This document shows, in pieces, positions 45,478 through 56,555 of a stretch of 64,000 nt of DNA. Source of the DNA: Terramyces sp. JEL0728. Lineage: Eukaryota; Chytridiomycota; Chytridiomycetes; Rhizophydiales; Terramycetaceae. Within the stretch, counting starts at the first letter, position 1. The number at the start of each line of letters is the position of its first letter. Position numbers and translations under genes: made by a program. The DNA is taken from NCBI GenBank assembly GCA_027603945.1, contig JADIIU010000012.1, positions 62,001-126,000 on the forward strand. The letters run 5' to 3'. A model generated the notes under the pieces. The model was not told the origin of the DNA and ran no database searches. It saw only the letters and a program-made list of their open reading frames with translations.

Positions 45478-46326
45478 ATGCTTGAACCTGGATACACTGT
45501 AGTCGAGCTAGATCAATTCTACTTTTACGGAATCGAAGCAAAGGGTCCTTTCATGGAGACTGCTCCAAAGACTTGGAAAGCATTCAAAGCAACTCCAGTG
45601 CCAACAAATACCGAGTTTCTCCAAACTGTCTTTGTATTGAAACCAGAACCTATTTACCGAGCAGGAGTTCAACTATCAAAAGCAGCAGACACTGTTCCGG
45701 AAGGGTTTGTCCAAATCAAATCCAAAGGTGGGTTGTACGCTAAATTTGTGCTTCGCGGCTCTTATTCTCAATTGCCAGTTGAAATGGGAAATGTAATGAA
45801 ATTAGCGCATCAAAAGGAGGATGTGGATGAATGTGCCGATTACATTGAACGCTATACAAACAATCCAGAAAATACTGCCGAACAAGATTTGATTACTGAA
45901 ATTTATGTTCCGCTAAAGAACACTATCACTATCAAAGTTGAAGGCAAGGTAAAAACCACTCCAAAGATCTTGTATGACACGTTACTCGATCGTACCAAGC
46001 CTGGATCTATCTGGTACACTGTCAAGGACTACTCTCTTGATGTCAAAGTAGGTGGGTTGTTTTACCACTGTGTTGAATTTGGAGGCAACAGGTATCCTCA
46101 TTACGGCAAGTTTGTAGAACTGAAGGATGGTGAGAAAGTATCAATGAGATGGATGTCCTCATCCACCAAAGGGTTGGACAGTTTGGTAACATTCACCTTT
46201 ACACCTTCTGGTGCTGAAACTTTGGTTGTTATTGAACACGAAGGATTGCCAAATTGTAAGATGGGCAAGCAGCACAAGGATGGGTGGAACTTTATGATTG
46301 ATAGTTTCCATCAAGTATTCAAATAA
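45478..46326 (+). CDS. GyrI-like effector-binding / AHSA1 fusion protein
   Basis: Intronless, 282 residues from ATG 45478. Residues ~1-150 resemble a GyrI-like (AraC effector-binding) domain: VVELDQFYFYGIEAKG, then FVLRGSYSQLPVEMGNVMKL and the closing TEIYVPL. Residues ~160-280 are an AHSA1/SRPBCC (START-like) domain with TPKILYDTLLDRTKPGSIWY, VGGLFYH, WMSSSTKGLDSLVTFTF and HEGLPNCKMGKQHKDGWNF. Both are small ligand-binding folds; AHSA1 relatives activate Hsp90 or bind lipids. No signal or catalytic motif. The fusion may act as a two-site ligand sensor, which is inference. The start sits inside a longer frame whose upstream part is not conserved. Confidence 0.75.
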   Translation: MLEPGYTVVELDQFYFYGIEAKGPFMETAPKTWKAFKATPVPTNTEFLQTVFVLKPEPIYRAGVQLSKAADTVPEGFVQIKSKGGLYAKFVLRGSYSQLPVEMGNVMKLAHQKEDVDECADYIERYTNNPENTAEQDLITEIYVPLKNTITIKVEGKVKTTPKILYDTLLDRTKPGSIWYTVKDYSLDVKVGGLFYHCVEFGGNRYPHYGKFVELKDGEKVSMRWMSSSTKGLDSLVTFTFTPSGAETLVVIEHEGLPNCKMGKQHKDGWNFMIDSFHQVFK

Positions 46327-46773
46327 ATGCGCAACTGTCCCTTATGTTTTACTTCTGTCTTGGGATAGACGATGGGCTTAAACTGGTATGTTTGCCATGA
46401 ATCGGCACACTAATTTGAGCTGCATTACAGTGGTGGATAATCTACCAGCAATGCCGGATTGGTTACTCATTTTATCAGCCTTCAAACTCGAAATCTAGAT
46501 CGAGAGTGTATATTAAAATCTTGTTTCGAAATGCGGGGTTCACATCAGGCTCGTCCAATGCATTCAAGAATACAGACAAGAGGACAATGAATAAGAACGA
46601 CAAAGTAAAATCAGACGGCGCTCACTCTGCCTACCGGCATCCCAGCACATTCTATCAATGATCACAAGTTAAAAGTTCAATCATTTGAAACATGCAGCCC
46701 AGTCAGAATGTCTCAAAATGGTGTGGCAATTTTGCTCACTTATAAAACCGATTTTTCTTGATTTGTGAAAATA
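46327..46773. other. intergenic with TATA-like promoter
   Basis: 447 bases with no gene. A TTATAAAA element near 46740 lies about 33 bases before the ATG of the next gene, a fair TATA-box position. Nothing else stands out. Confidence 0.4.
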
Positions 46774-47481
46774 ATGGACGAAACAAAGCCTTTTTTATTA
46801 TACAAGGGATGGGTAACAATTAAGCGAAGCATTCTCTCCCAAAAGCGATATGTTGCGATCTGCGCACCAGCAACCATTCAGGATATTCAACAATTATTTG
46901 AATATTTGTTTGTTAGTGATCCAACCACCACCATTTCAATGGACGAAAAATCCATTCCGCTATTAGGAAATATTGCTTATTCAGCAGTTAATGCCACTCC
47001 GTTTATCGTTGTTATGGAAACTGAAGGTAAAAGTGAAAAACCGCAATTCATTCATTTGGACAAACTTACTTCTATTAGCGACGAAGTTGTGCTTTCTACT
47101 GCTTGTACAATGTGCTTGCACTTGCCTAAAGGCGATCTACGTATTACTTGTCCGTCTTCCATCGACTACCAAGAGTGCATGTCCGCATTAGCAATGACTT
47201 ATGATATGATTCACGCTGGCTCTGCGAATCCTATCCAGTTTGCCTCGCTACAAAGACCTGTATCGGTTGCTAGAAGCCATAGAACTTCGAGCGCTTACGA
47301 CTTTAGCCAGCCAAGCAGAATGTCTCAATCGCTGCCAAAGATCCCTGAAAGACCTTCTAGTGAACAGCCTGGACACAATCCCCTGACTAGAGGTTACACC
47401 GAACCGGTTATGCAAATGCCAACTGGGGCAATGTCGCCTGAACCTAGAAGATATTCATTTGATGATGAAAGAGAAGAATAA
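46774..47481 (+). CDS. PH-like domain protein, unknown
   Basis: Intronless, 235 residues. The first ~150 residues have the alternating strands and closing helix of a pleckstrin-homology-like fold: KPFLLYKGWVTIKRSILSQK...RYVAI at the start and SIDYQECMSALAMTYDMI at the end. The rest is Ser/Pro/Arg-rich, with motifs such as LPKIPERP and EPRRYSFDDE, likely disordered and phosphorylated. The fold is my impression; no family is recognised. A TATA-like element lies upstream and AATAAA follows the stop. Confidence 0.6.
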   Translation: MDETKPFLLYKGWVTIKRSILSQKRYVAICAPATIQDIQQLFEYLFVSDPTTTISMDEKSIPLLGNIAYSAVNATPFIVVMETEGKSEKPQFIHLDKLTSISDEVVLSTACTMCLHLPKGDLRITCPSSIDYQECMSALAMTYDMIHAGSANPIQFASLQRPVSVARSHRTSSAYDFSQPSRMSQSLPKIPERPSSEQPGHNPLTRGYTEPVMQMPTGAMSPEPRRYSFDDEREE

Positions 47482-47503
47482 TTTTAATAAATCGTTTTAG
47501 TAC

Positions 47504-48777
47504 TTATTCAATTAGGAATTCTTGGATTTGCTCTTTCATTGCTTGTCTGGAAACAGATCCAGGCAAAGTACCAGCAAGACCTCTTTTTTCAATCGTCTTT
47601 TTCATATCTCTGCTGATATTTCTGCATGCATAACATAATACTTGATTGATTGGTACTCGGCCAGCTTCAGGTGTTGCGTTTTCTGCAGCATCGCCCATTA
47701 TCTCTGAAAATTTGGATACTTCATCTAATGGACTAAAATCAAAAAGAAATTACGCTTCACATAGACTGCACGACAGTGTTGAGTGTTCTTTTGCTTTGAT
47801 TTTAAATGCGGTTCTTGCGATCGTACTAACTGTGGATGGAAATTCATCATCCAAACCAATAATGAAATCAGAGGTCATTCTATCAATGCTACAATCCTTT
47901 TTTAATCCAGTAGTCAAGTTTGCATTGTTGAACGGCGATAATCCTTTAAATTGGTTGTAGAATGACACTTCCTTACCAAGAACATCTCTTAGAGGACGCA
48001 CCAGAGAGAATTTACGTTCATTGACGGTGATTACATGTTCCAATGCAATTTCATCAGCTAATACAACTCCCCTTCCTTTTGCAGACAGGGAGATGGTCTT
48101 GACTGCCAGCAATGTCGAGTTATCCCCAAATAATATTATATTGCAATTGTTTTTGATTGCTTGTGTAAGGATTGATTTTTTAATATAAATATTGAGCAGG
48201 TCTTCTCTTGATGATAGGGAAGAAACCGATTCCAGCGAATTCTTTAGTCTGTCCGCTGGGGATTCGTTGTCGCTTTCAGTAGTTAAAACTGGTACTTGGT
48301 CTGCATTAAGCGGCATTTACCTTTAACTGCAACCGAACAGGAATCGGCGAATAATCCTTCCAATCTGATTGAAGTGAATTTGAATTCTCTCCTCTCCACA
48401 TCTTCCTTTAATCTATCAACCAGGTCTGGTTCAATTTGGGGTACAGCTAAAGAAACATCAACATGGCATACATGTACATTCGGATATTTTGGCTGCCTTT
48501 TGTTTACCGGATCGACAGAATTAAAGTTTGACATTAAATCCAGCAAGCACATGGAAGAAGGTCCACCAGAAAGTGCCACTAAAACATTTCCAGCCTTTAT
48601 TTTCATCAAATTGTTTCTAAACCTGTGAATTGTTGAATCGAGAAAGCAGGATTTGCAAAAATCCGAATTGCGAACATGCAAATCTGGTTTTTGTGCTTTA
48701 CACTTGTAACAGAAGCCTTCCTTTAAACTCCTATTATTTTTTGCTTTTGGAATCATTTCTTCTTGAGCATCACACAT
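47504..48777 (-). CDS. NCS2: tRNA 2-thiolation protein CTU2/NCS2
   Basis: Three exons, 410 residues; introns 48301-48320 (20 nt) and 47733-47753 (21 nt). An N-terminal zinc-type pair (CYKCK...FCKSC) precedes the degenerate PP-loop LVALSGGPSSMCLLDLM. Later VHVCHVDVS, RPLRDVLGKEVSFYN and a C-terminal zinc site (LSCSLCEAPL...LCYAC) appear. With CTU1/NCS6 it forms the cytosolic complex that thiolates U34 of Lys, Glu and Gln tRNAs, using sulfur from the URM1 pathway. The PP-loop lacks the active Cys of CTU1, as expected for this subunit. Confidence 0.95.
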
Positions 48778-48832
48778 TTCAACTGTAATTTTAGCGCTGG
48801 ATTCTGTGGTAAAAATTGAAAAAAAATCAAAT

Positions 48833-50384
48833 TTAGTTTAATTCCACAATTTCATCATTTTCAAGGTCAAACTTTGAGACAAATGCCGCAACTGGCTTAA
48901 GATTTGTATCAAGCGCATCGTCGAGCGACACTACCGACTGGTACAGACTTTGACTTCCGTTTGTGTTTAAACTGACGTTCGAGTTGCCAATTGGTGTATT
49001 AGCCTTGGTTATTAAAAAGTACTTTGAACGGATTAAACCATTTGAGATTCTTTACAAACGCGGGCAAGGTTATGGCATCCTGTGCAGGCTCTCTCATTTT
49101 CATCACTCTGGAAAAAACAACCTCTACATCAACGGGGTAATTCTGTAGCAACTCCATCGTTGTAGAGAAATCTGCATTTAACAGATCATCTTTGATGCAT
49201 CTGGGTCAGCTGAGACTTACAGTATCATCGCGACAGAGAATTCAATCAGAAAATCGATTGCGCTGTCCTCTTGGTCCTGGTAAATTGAGAACAGTTCTGC
49301 AAATAGTGAATCCCAGATTCTTAGGGCATCTGGTAATGAAAATTCTTTGTCAATAACTAGTACCTTGAGTAAATGCGACTGAAATCCACCTAAATGCATA
49401 AAACAACGGCTGGATTCCTTTTTCTTTCTAAATTAATTGTAATTACAAAATCATTGAATATCGTTTCATCTACAGCTTTGAGGTACGATTGGAATCTTTC
49501 CATAGTATGGCCAACTCCGTTTCCTTCAGCGTAAATTTCACCATCCGAGCTTAATTCGACGACTTTTTTCAAGTCTGGATTGGTATTGAAATTAATATCA
49601 TCCATTGATCTGGTAAACATGTCTCTAAAGTGGGACATTAATGCATTGAATAAGAAAAAGGCATCTGCTTCAGCATGGACTGAGTCTGATTTATCTGGAT
49701 CGATGGCAGTTACATAATATATCGGTGCAAGTAAATAATTCATTCCTTGCACATATCCCAACCCGGGATTTACTTTGGCATAGATATAAAGCAATCTCTG
49801 CATACATTCCCAATGAAAATCATTTGGCGTGTTTGAAACGGATTTTCTTCTAGCTGTATCCTCTTGGAATGTGTAATAATTCCGCAGCCAAGTCGCCAGC
49901 GAGTTTCTCTTAGAAATGTTGCAGTCGTGATATATTTTACATGCTTCATTCTGATTGACAGCTTGTTGGAAGAAGGCAATATCAGAAAATGTTCTCCTAA
50001 TATCTTTATCTATCTGATCAAGCAGCTCCATATCTGCCATTATTTGCTTTGCCTTTTCATCTCCGATGCGCACCATTTTGTATCCTTCTTGTAGTATTTT
50101 CAAATCTCTTTGATTTGGCTCGACACAAAACTGGTCAAAAAAAGAGTAGTAAGTATTCCGCAATCCTTCTAGTGTGCTACTCCATGATTTTCTGTTATCA
50201 AATGGTATTTGTTGTGCGAGTAATTTCCATGATTTTGCTCGATATTTGTCTGGAATTCCATCAAAACATATATCTCTAAAAGCATCGATTGTATTCTCTG
50301 GAGGTAAATTTGGGGCCGACACATACAATTCAAACAGCGCCAATCTAGGATTAATCTCCTGTACCGATCCTTTGTCCTGTACAT
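48833..50384 (-). CDS. TBC-domain Rab GAP (TBC1D13-like)
   Basis: Six exons, 484 residues; introns 50345-50364, 49428-49446, 49345-49363, 49201-49220 and 49004-49022 (20, 19, 19, 20, 19 nt). The TBC domain covers most of the protein: FDGIPDKYRAKSWKLL, the IDKDIRR arginine-finger box, NPGLGYVQGMN glutamine finger, and RWISVAFTQEFSLPDALRIW. The long stretch between arginine and glutamine fingers is typical of TBC1D13, a GAP for Rab35/Rab10-type GTPases. The tail after the last intron is Ser/Asn-rich. The first coding exon (MYRTKDR) is only 20 bases long and precedes a 20-nt intron. Confidence 0.92.
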
Positions 50385-50560
50385 CGCGTAGGTATAAACA
50401 AATAAAAAATTTCCAACCTGCGAGTGTTTATTGGTACTGTTAGGTACCTAACACTCAAATCAATAAGCCGCAATTGTAATAGCTGTCAAGCTGGACATAA
50501 TGCGGCAGGAACGGAAACAAAACATAAACCATTATCGGATGAATTCGAATGATTTATTAT

Positions 50561-51157
50561 TCAGTTCTTGTATTTGGCTTCAATTTTTTCCCAAGATCTT
50601 TCAAAATGGGTAGCACATTCGTAGCCGTTTGGATTACTGTGCAAGTATTCTTGATGGTAATCTTCAGCAGGATAATATTTACCAACCGGTTCAATAGTAG
50701 TTTGAATTTGGTTGCTCCCATAGTGTATTTGTGCAGCAACAGTTCCTTCCTCGGCTATTTTCTTTTGCTCTTCATTGTGATAGAAAACAGCACTTCGGTA
50801 TTGAGTGCCGGTATCGTTTCCTTGCTTGTTTTTCGTTAATGGATCGTGAGAGCGGTAGAAAAAGTCCACTAGGGTTTTGTAAGATAGGACTTTGGGATCA
50901 TAAACAACCTGGATTACTTCTGCGTGCCCGGTAGCGCCAGTGCAAACCTGCTTGTAATTCACATTATCTGCATGTCCCCCAGCGTATCCAACTTGAGCAT
51001 CAACCAATCCACTGTCCTTGAATTTTCTACGGAATGCTTTTTCCGTTCCCCAGAAGCATCCTTGTCCAAAAGTTGCGATTTCTTGCCCTTCTCCTATTGC
51101 CAGTGGTTGTGTCATGTTTGTTGCGAATAATCTTTTGAAAACTTTGAGCATCAGCAC
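50561..51157 (-). CDS. MXR1: peptide methionine-(S)-S-oxide reductase
   Basis: Intronless, about 198 residues. The active-site motif GCFWGTEKAFR is near residue 33, followed by VGYAGGH, CTGATGHAEVIQVVYDP, DTGTQYRSAVFYH and EDYHQEYL, all standard for MsrA. The start MLMLKVFKRLFATNMTQ is basic and hydrophobic, and a second Met (residue 15) begins the conserved part. This suggests dual mitochondrial and cytosolic products from alternative starts. It repairs oxidised methionine. The C-terminus YECATHFERSWEKI is typical of the fungal and animal forms. Confidence 0.96.
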   Translation of the reverse strand: MLMLKVFKRLFATNMTQPLAIGEGQEIATFGQGCFWGTEKAFRRKFKDSGLVDAQVGYAGGHADNVNYKQVCTGATGHAEVIQVVYDPKVLSYKTLVDFFYRSHDPLTKNKQGNDTGTQYRSAVFYHNEEQKKIAEEGTVAAQIHYGSNQIQTTIEPVGKYYPAEDYHQEYLHSNPNGYECATHFERSWEKIEAKYKN

Positions 51158-51279
51158 GCAATTTGTAGGCTAATTTTTTCCGCACTTTATATTTGCACTT
51201 AATGTCTAATTATCCGGACTACACCAACAAAAGGGCAATCGGAACAAAGCCAATCACCACACGGCTTTATTAAATTCCT

Positions 51280-52045
51280 CTAATGGGGTGACGAGTAATA
51301 CTGAAGCCTACTTAATGGACGTTGTTTTTTGGGGCTTGTCAAAGCATCTTTGTGTTCATTCCACATTTGATGGAATTCAGCGGACTGAAAGATGTTTGTA
51401 GTGGTCTTTGGCTTTCGTGTAAACCATGGCGCTACTTTCTGGGCAGCTGGCGGGCGACTGTGTAAGAACGTATGCAGAAAATAATTGCGCAATCTTGGAT
51501 GGATGGTTGCTTCCTTTGGTTTTGCACTGATTTGGATCTTTTTTACATATATATTGTTTTGTGCAATGTCAATCTTTTCCACAGAGGTATTGAGTGGAAC
51601 TTTGACTGGCTTTTTGTTGCTGCTCACCTTTATCTTGGAAACTTTAGCCCCACCCAGGTCTTTCAGATTGAGCCTTGTTTTCAATTCAGTTTCGCGTTTC
51701 TTAGGGCTGCTCTATGGTTAGCAGATAGTACTTCTTTTCGGTACATTTGCGAGGGATGCAACGAGTTCAAATGTTCTGCGTATTCTGTCAAGATTTGTTG
51801 CAGGTTATCTGTAAATTCTGATTGGAAATCAGCCAAAATGCTGGATTGCACATCAATTTCTGCTTCTATAGCAGATTTAAGCTGGATTAAACCAATCTTA
51901 CTGCATCAAGGTTTCTGTTGAGAGATATTTGAAATGCCTCCTTCAAATCTTCAAATTCTGGATCTTTATCTGCGCAGTATTTGGATAAGAGTGCACAAGG
52001 TTTGAAATACTCTTCTTCCAGAATGTCAAATGCCTCCTCTTCCAT
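51280..52045 (-). CDS. coiled-coil protein, unknown
   Basis: Three exons, 241 residues; introns 51882-51901 and 51712-51731 (both 20 nt). An acidic start (MEEEAFDILEEEYFKPC) is followed by a helical stretch (LKSAIEAEIDVQSSILADFQ...LQQILTEYAEHL). A basic, Lys/Pro/Thr-rich second half follows with HPRLRNYFLHTFLHSRPPA and FHQMWNEHKDALTSP. No family recognised. The strongly different halves suggest a helical binding region plus a nucleic-acid- or tubulin-binding basic tail, which is speculation. It shares a short gap with the next unknown gene, both on the minus strand. Confidence 0.65.
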
Positions 52046-52066
52046 CTTGTTTATAAAATTCAAACA

Positions 52067-52481
52067 TTAAAAATAATGTACTATCAATCGAATATCAGTT
52101 ACGCATTTCAGCAACTCTAGAGAAAGCAGCTCTCTTGGAGGATCGAGATAATCGTCCAGCATAAATTGAATCAGATCTAGTTTCCCTCGCGGATCTTTAT
52201 CTGTTTCTTGAAGGCAAATGATCATGGCAACGAGCAGCAATCTCTGGTGTATTGGTTTGGGTAAATTTTCTCCTGTATATCCTGTATATACAATATTCCA
52301 AAATTCAGCAGATTCTTGTTTAATATAAAGTACCATCCAGTTTCTTCAAGTCTACTGCTGTTTTTTCCAGGACTTGTTCGTTTTCGGCTGTATTTCCGGC
52401 AATTTTGTGTGATAATAGAGCTCCATACAAGACAACTTCTGCAGTCCTGTCTATTTCTTCGATAGCCCCCATCCCTTCCAT
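52067..52481 (-). CDS. small helical protein, unknown
   Basis: Two exons split by a 19-nt intron (52315-52333), 131 residues, predicted all-helical. The first part has EEIDRTAEVVLYGALLSHKI. After the intron comes IHQRLLLVAMIICLQETDKD and a C-terminal LLSLELLKCVTDIRLI. No family was recognised. It might start at the second Met (residue 4). A telomere-like TTAGGGTTAGGG box (52517-52528) lies 36 bases upstream of the start. Confidence 0.6.
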
Positions 52482-52516
52482 TGTATTCGCAAGAAAGAAA
52501 TCGGATCAACGCGCGA

Positions 52517-52528
52517 TTAGGGTTAGGG
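52517..52528. promoter_or_regulatory. telomere-like box (TTAGGGTTAGGG)
   Basis: Two perfect TTAGGG repeats 36 bases upstream of the 52067-52481 gene, on the opposite strand to the box near CDC50. Interstitial promoter copies of telomere repeats are known as Tbf1/TRF-type binding sites in fungi. Whether this one is used is unknown. Confidence 0.5.
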
Positions 52529-52618
52529 CAAGGGTTGCAAATAAAGTGGAAATCCAGTAATTAAGAGCAAACAGGACAGATAAACAATACCAGACTTTAT
52601 TTGTTGTTACGATCATAA

Positions 52619-53464
52619 CTACTTGATCATATCCATAGTGTGCTGGTAAACCTGGTCCCTGACTTTATCGGTGTGAACTTTGAGTTTTTCGAATCTTTCG
52701 CCTTTTGACCCAAACAGATAGTATCCAGAAGGTCTTTCTGGGTCAAGGAAGCCGCTGCACATATAGGTTCCGCAATCTTCGATCGAGGTAGCAAAGGGTG
52801 TCAACAGCTTGGAAGGAACACGAAGATACCAAGGCAATCCATCGGTAAGATTAGTCTTGACCAGTCCTGGCAAGGCATGGAAAAAGACAACATCTGGATA
52901 CAATGTCGAAAGTTTATCTACGAGCAAGTCATTGTAAAGCGGACATGCCTGGGAGACGTTATAGACGGTGTACGAGTTCTTAAGGTCAAAGTCTGTCTCT
53001 GTTACAAGACTTCCTTGAGCAGCTGCCATCACGGATAACACCCTGGATCCCTTTTTCATAACAGGCAACAAATCCAAGATTAGCCTAGCACGAGAATAAT
53101 AATGAACCGCCATTTTGTCATCGATTCCTTCTTCTGTTTCTTGTCGTCCTGTCGTCCTCATAACCCCAGCCGTGATCACCAAATAATCAAGATTGGTGTA
53201 TTTTTCCTTGAAGTTTTCGGCAAATCGTCTTGTATCCTTGAGCAGTGAAAAGTCTATCTTTTCAAATGAATGGCTGCTGCTCCTTGGTAAGCCATTGATG
53301 ATTTCTTCTGCAGCTTTCGCATTTCTCCCTGCGATAACAACATTTGCGTTGAGTTTTGCAAGTTGGATAGCTATTCCTTGTCCTATCCCTGCTGTTCCTC
53401 CAACAATTAGAGCGGTTTTCCCACTGAGGTCGACTTTTGACAATATTGCTCTGGCCGAGTTCAT
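52619..53464 (-). CDS. atypical short-chain dehydrogenase/reductase
   Basis: Intronless, 281 residues from the Met at 53464 (the frame is open 28 codons further up, without similarity). Cofactor loop ALIVGGTAGIGQGIAIQLAK with NVVIAGRN points to NADP(H). LDYLVITAGVMRTTGR and SRVLSVMAAAQGS follow. In the catalytic region the sequence is YTVYNVSQACPLYNDLL, which lacks the normal Tyr-x3-Lys. FFHALPGLVKTNL then fits the fold. Fungal SDRs of this HALPGLVKT type are common and often use a shifted active site. Substrate unknown. No membrane anchor. Confidence 0.85.
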   Translation of the reverse strand: MNSARAILSKVDLSGKTALIVGGTAGIGQGIAIQLAKLNANVVIAGRNAKAAEEIINGLPRSSSHSFEKIDFSLLKDTRRFAENFKEKYTNLDYLVITAGVMRTTGRQETEEGIDDKMAVHYYSRARLILDLLPVMKKGSRVLSVMAAAQGSLVTETDFDLKNSYTVYNVSQACPLYNDLLVDKLSTLYPDVVFFHALPGLVKTNLTDGLPWYLRVPSKLLTPFATSIEDCGTYMCSGFLDPERPSGYYLFGSKGERFEKLKVHTDKVRDQVYQHTMDMIK

Positions 53465-53635
53465 GCAAAAAAAGATAAATCTTAAACCCGTTGGGTGAAT
53501 ACATGAACGGCGACAGGGTAAACCGGTTTCGTACATCACCTGAGCCAAATTAAAATTTAAACTTATAGTGTTTTCTGCAGTGAAAATATAATTGGAGTCG
53601 AGATAATCCTTCTGGTACGATTAATTTATTTAGAA

Positions 53636-55927
53636 CTATAGAGCTCCACAGGTGTAGAGCAACTCAGTTACTCTCAATTTACGCGATAACTCCAAACCTC
53701 GATCTAACATTAACAAGTCTGTTACCATTTTTACAAAGGCGAGCGCATAAGATTGCCAAATTCTTTTTGATTTCTTTTGAATGGCAAGCGCGTAAGCAAA
53801 TGACAACTGATTCGAATAATCCAAGGTCTATTAATTCATCCAATTCTGCTATTTAACCCTGATTTACCATTCTGAGCACACACTGATAGAGACAGTGCCA
53901 AATTACCGATTACCCTAGAGTATACAACTTGATCTTCGATACATTCTGTAAATAGTTTCGCCAATACTGGAAGTCCACCATTTTTTCTGAAAAGTTGAAT
54001 ATTGGCACTGGAAGATTTCAGAAAAACTGCCAGTATTTGGCACCAATCTCCAACCAATTCTCTAGGTTGGCCATGAATACCGCTATTCAAAACCCTTTTG
54101 CACTTTTCCCAGTCCAAATTGATCAAGTATGGTCTGATTTCATTTAGGTTATAGTGCGACAATCTATTGAATATTTTCAAGCACATGTCATGGTGTTGGT
54201 TGGCGTTTAATAGCTTGCAAAGAGTGTTCATGAACTTTGGGCCGTTAAAGATCTTGTCATGTTTTCGTTTGGACTGGAAAAGTGTGTTGTGTATGCTGGC
54301 CAAGCCAGTAGATATGTTTGGAGTTGGTTGGCCGTCCGTTTCTGTCAGTTGCGCTAATTTGCACAAGATATCGTCAGCGTGACTAGATATCGCAGCCTTT
54401 ACTTCCATAATTTCCAACTTTGTCAGCGAGAATATGAAATTCAAGAAATCTGTATCTGGAATGCCTTTTGATTTCAGCAATACAGTGCCAATAAGCCAGT
54501 CAGCTGTTATTTTGTATCGCCCCGATAATTCAAAGGTATTTTTGCAATTGGCTGCAGCGAAATTTAAATACTCAAGTTGGTGCTTTCCTAGGAGTCCATC
54601 TTTTACCAGCTCTCCCACTTGTTTGTTAAAATCGGCCAGTCTCGAGAGCTCGTTGACTAAAATTTCATTTTTTCCAATTAACGAGAATAACTTTGACACT
54701 GATTGCGTTTTTGTTCTATTTGCCAAAATCATCATTACTATTCGTTTCAAATTTTCTCCAAATTCACGAATATTTTCATTGCAGTCAGTACATGCTTCAA
54801 CTAAAATATTAGTCCATGGTAAATCAATTTTCAAGTTGAATTTTGTAAGCGTTTGGAACCCTCCCAATAAACGGAACGCGTGCTTCATGCTGGTGTGTGA
54901 TTTTAGTAAAACTACAATATTTGATGTAATTTTATCAAAATCCGTTCCTTTTGAATGAGGGTTTTCCGCATACACCATTAGTAATTGGCCAAGTATTTCT
55001 GAGGAAGGATCATTGAGCAATGCTTGCGATTCTTCCGTCTCTATTTCTTTATCTTTCTTCAACAACTGCACTTCGAGCAACTGATCTTTGCACACTTTTA
55101 ACGATACTTGCTTTTGCAATTCAGCATTGTGCTCTAGTAACGAAATGCATTCTTTCAAGCAATCCAAGCAATCCCCATAGTCTTTCAAAGAGCGCAAACA
55201 TTGCGATTTACGATACATTGATTTGACATTTAGCGGATCTAAAGCAAGGCACTCTTTGCAGTCCAAAAGTGAATTTTCGTAATCACCTAATCTGAAATAA
55301 ACAAGCGCTCTATTGCTGTACAGTACTGGTTCTACTGGTATCGGGGTAGGTGCAATCAAGCTGTCCAGGAATTTGAACGGGTCGTCGGGGCTTTGTATCG
55401 GAACCAAGTCCGGCGAAGGGGATTTGGCCGTTTCAATAGCATCTGTAAAGTGTTTTAATGACATTTCAAAGTTGTGTTTGGCAAATTCTTCTTTGCCAAG
55501 TTTTTTTGACTGGTCAACCGCTTCCTGTACAACTTTCTTATGTCTAGGCGAGGCATCGCTCGCTGGCTTGCTGACTTTAACCTCTAGTTTGTCTTTTGAA
55601 GGATTTAGCTTTGGAGATGAAGGGGGGCTATCCTCGTTAATCTCGCTCCATTTCGCGTAATCCAGCTTCCCATTAGCGACAGACTGTATTTTGCTAACGG
55701 GGACATTTGATCTTTCTGCTGGAGGAGCAATACTTTTCTGAATTGCATCCTGCACTGTATCTGATTGTACTTGAACTGATTTAGGTTTAGGTGGATCTAC
55801 ATCTTTATACTTTCCAGACAGAATATCGTTCATTTTGGAGGCTATTTATTAGATATTTCGTACTGAAATCGTCTACAAACTCTTCAAATTCTCCAATTTC
55901 TTCATTCAAACTTTCAAGCGGATCCAT
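53636..55927 (-). CDS. TPR/armadillo protein, TTC12-like dynein assembly factor
   Basis: Four exons, 742 residues; introns 55842-55863, 53849-53867 and 53704-53725 (22, 19, 22 nt). An acidic start (EEIGEFEEFVDDF) is followed by a disordered region containing YAKWSEINED, a type of motif seen in cytoplasmic dynein-arm assembly factors. Three TPRs (~115-250) include PVLYSNRALVYFRLGDYENS and LDPLNVKSMYRKSQCLRSL. A long helical, armadillo-like C-terminus fills ~290-742. The order TPR then ARM matches TTC12, which helps preassemble axonemal dyneins, and would require a flagellated cell. UNC45-type proteins have a similar layout, so orthology is probable, not proven. Confidence 0.65.
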
Positions 55928-56555
55928 GTTTGTTTGGACACTTTTGGAGCGTGATTTTTCAATTGAAACTTCCTTGAAATCGCCAGAGTAGGCAAATCCG
56001 AAGATTCAAAGACCTGGATTCAGATTGGCAGATTAAAGATAAGCGCAATAGATCGCTACCAGATACTTTTATTTTATCCGTTTGTGCCTACGAATTAAGA
56101 TTAATATTGTCTGTGATCAAAATACCTTGCTTTGAGATATTCTGTTAATTTTCCAGCAGAAAGCCAAGCTCAAACTAAAACATAGTTCGAAACTGTTCCG
56201 AGGTATTTGTTCTATTTAGATCTTTAGATCTTGTTGGATCGCTCGGCTTTTCAGCTTTCTTTCTGTAGAATTTGTCTGTGTAATTACCTAATTTGGATCA
56301 TTGGTGGGGTTCATGTAGAACGTGACAAAAACGACATTCTCTCATCCACAGCAAAACTACAGTAGATCAGGATTGGATATCTGCAACGTGCATATTACGA
56401 GTTACGCGACTCTAACCTTTGTCTGGCGGGTTTCATGTGTTGTTAATTGACGTGAAAGCCAGAGTTCCTACCACTTGGCACACAGACATAAATCTGCCAA
56501 TAATGAATTTAAACACAGGTGGTCTTTATAAACGGCAGTTTCTATTCCTACCGCC
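55928..56555. other. long intergenic region, no gene seen
   Basis: 628 bases between two divergent genes. No frame with coding character and no repeat were found. A TTTATAAA element near 56525 lies about 30 bases before the sulfotransferase ATG and may be its TATA box. Confidence 0.5.

Noticed and set aside
34697..52528. Telomere repeats as evidence of a chromosome end or fusion
   Set aside because: Each is only two units long and sits in a promoter between intact genes.
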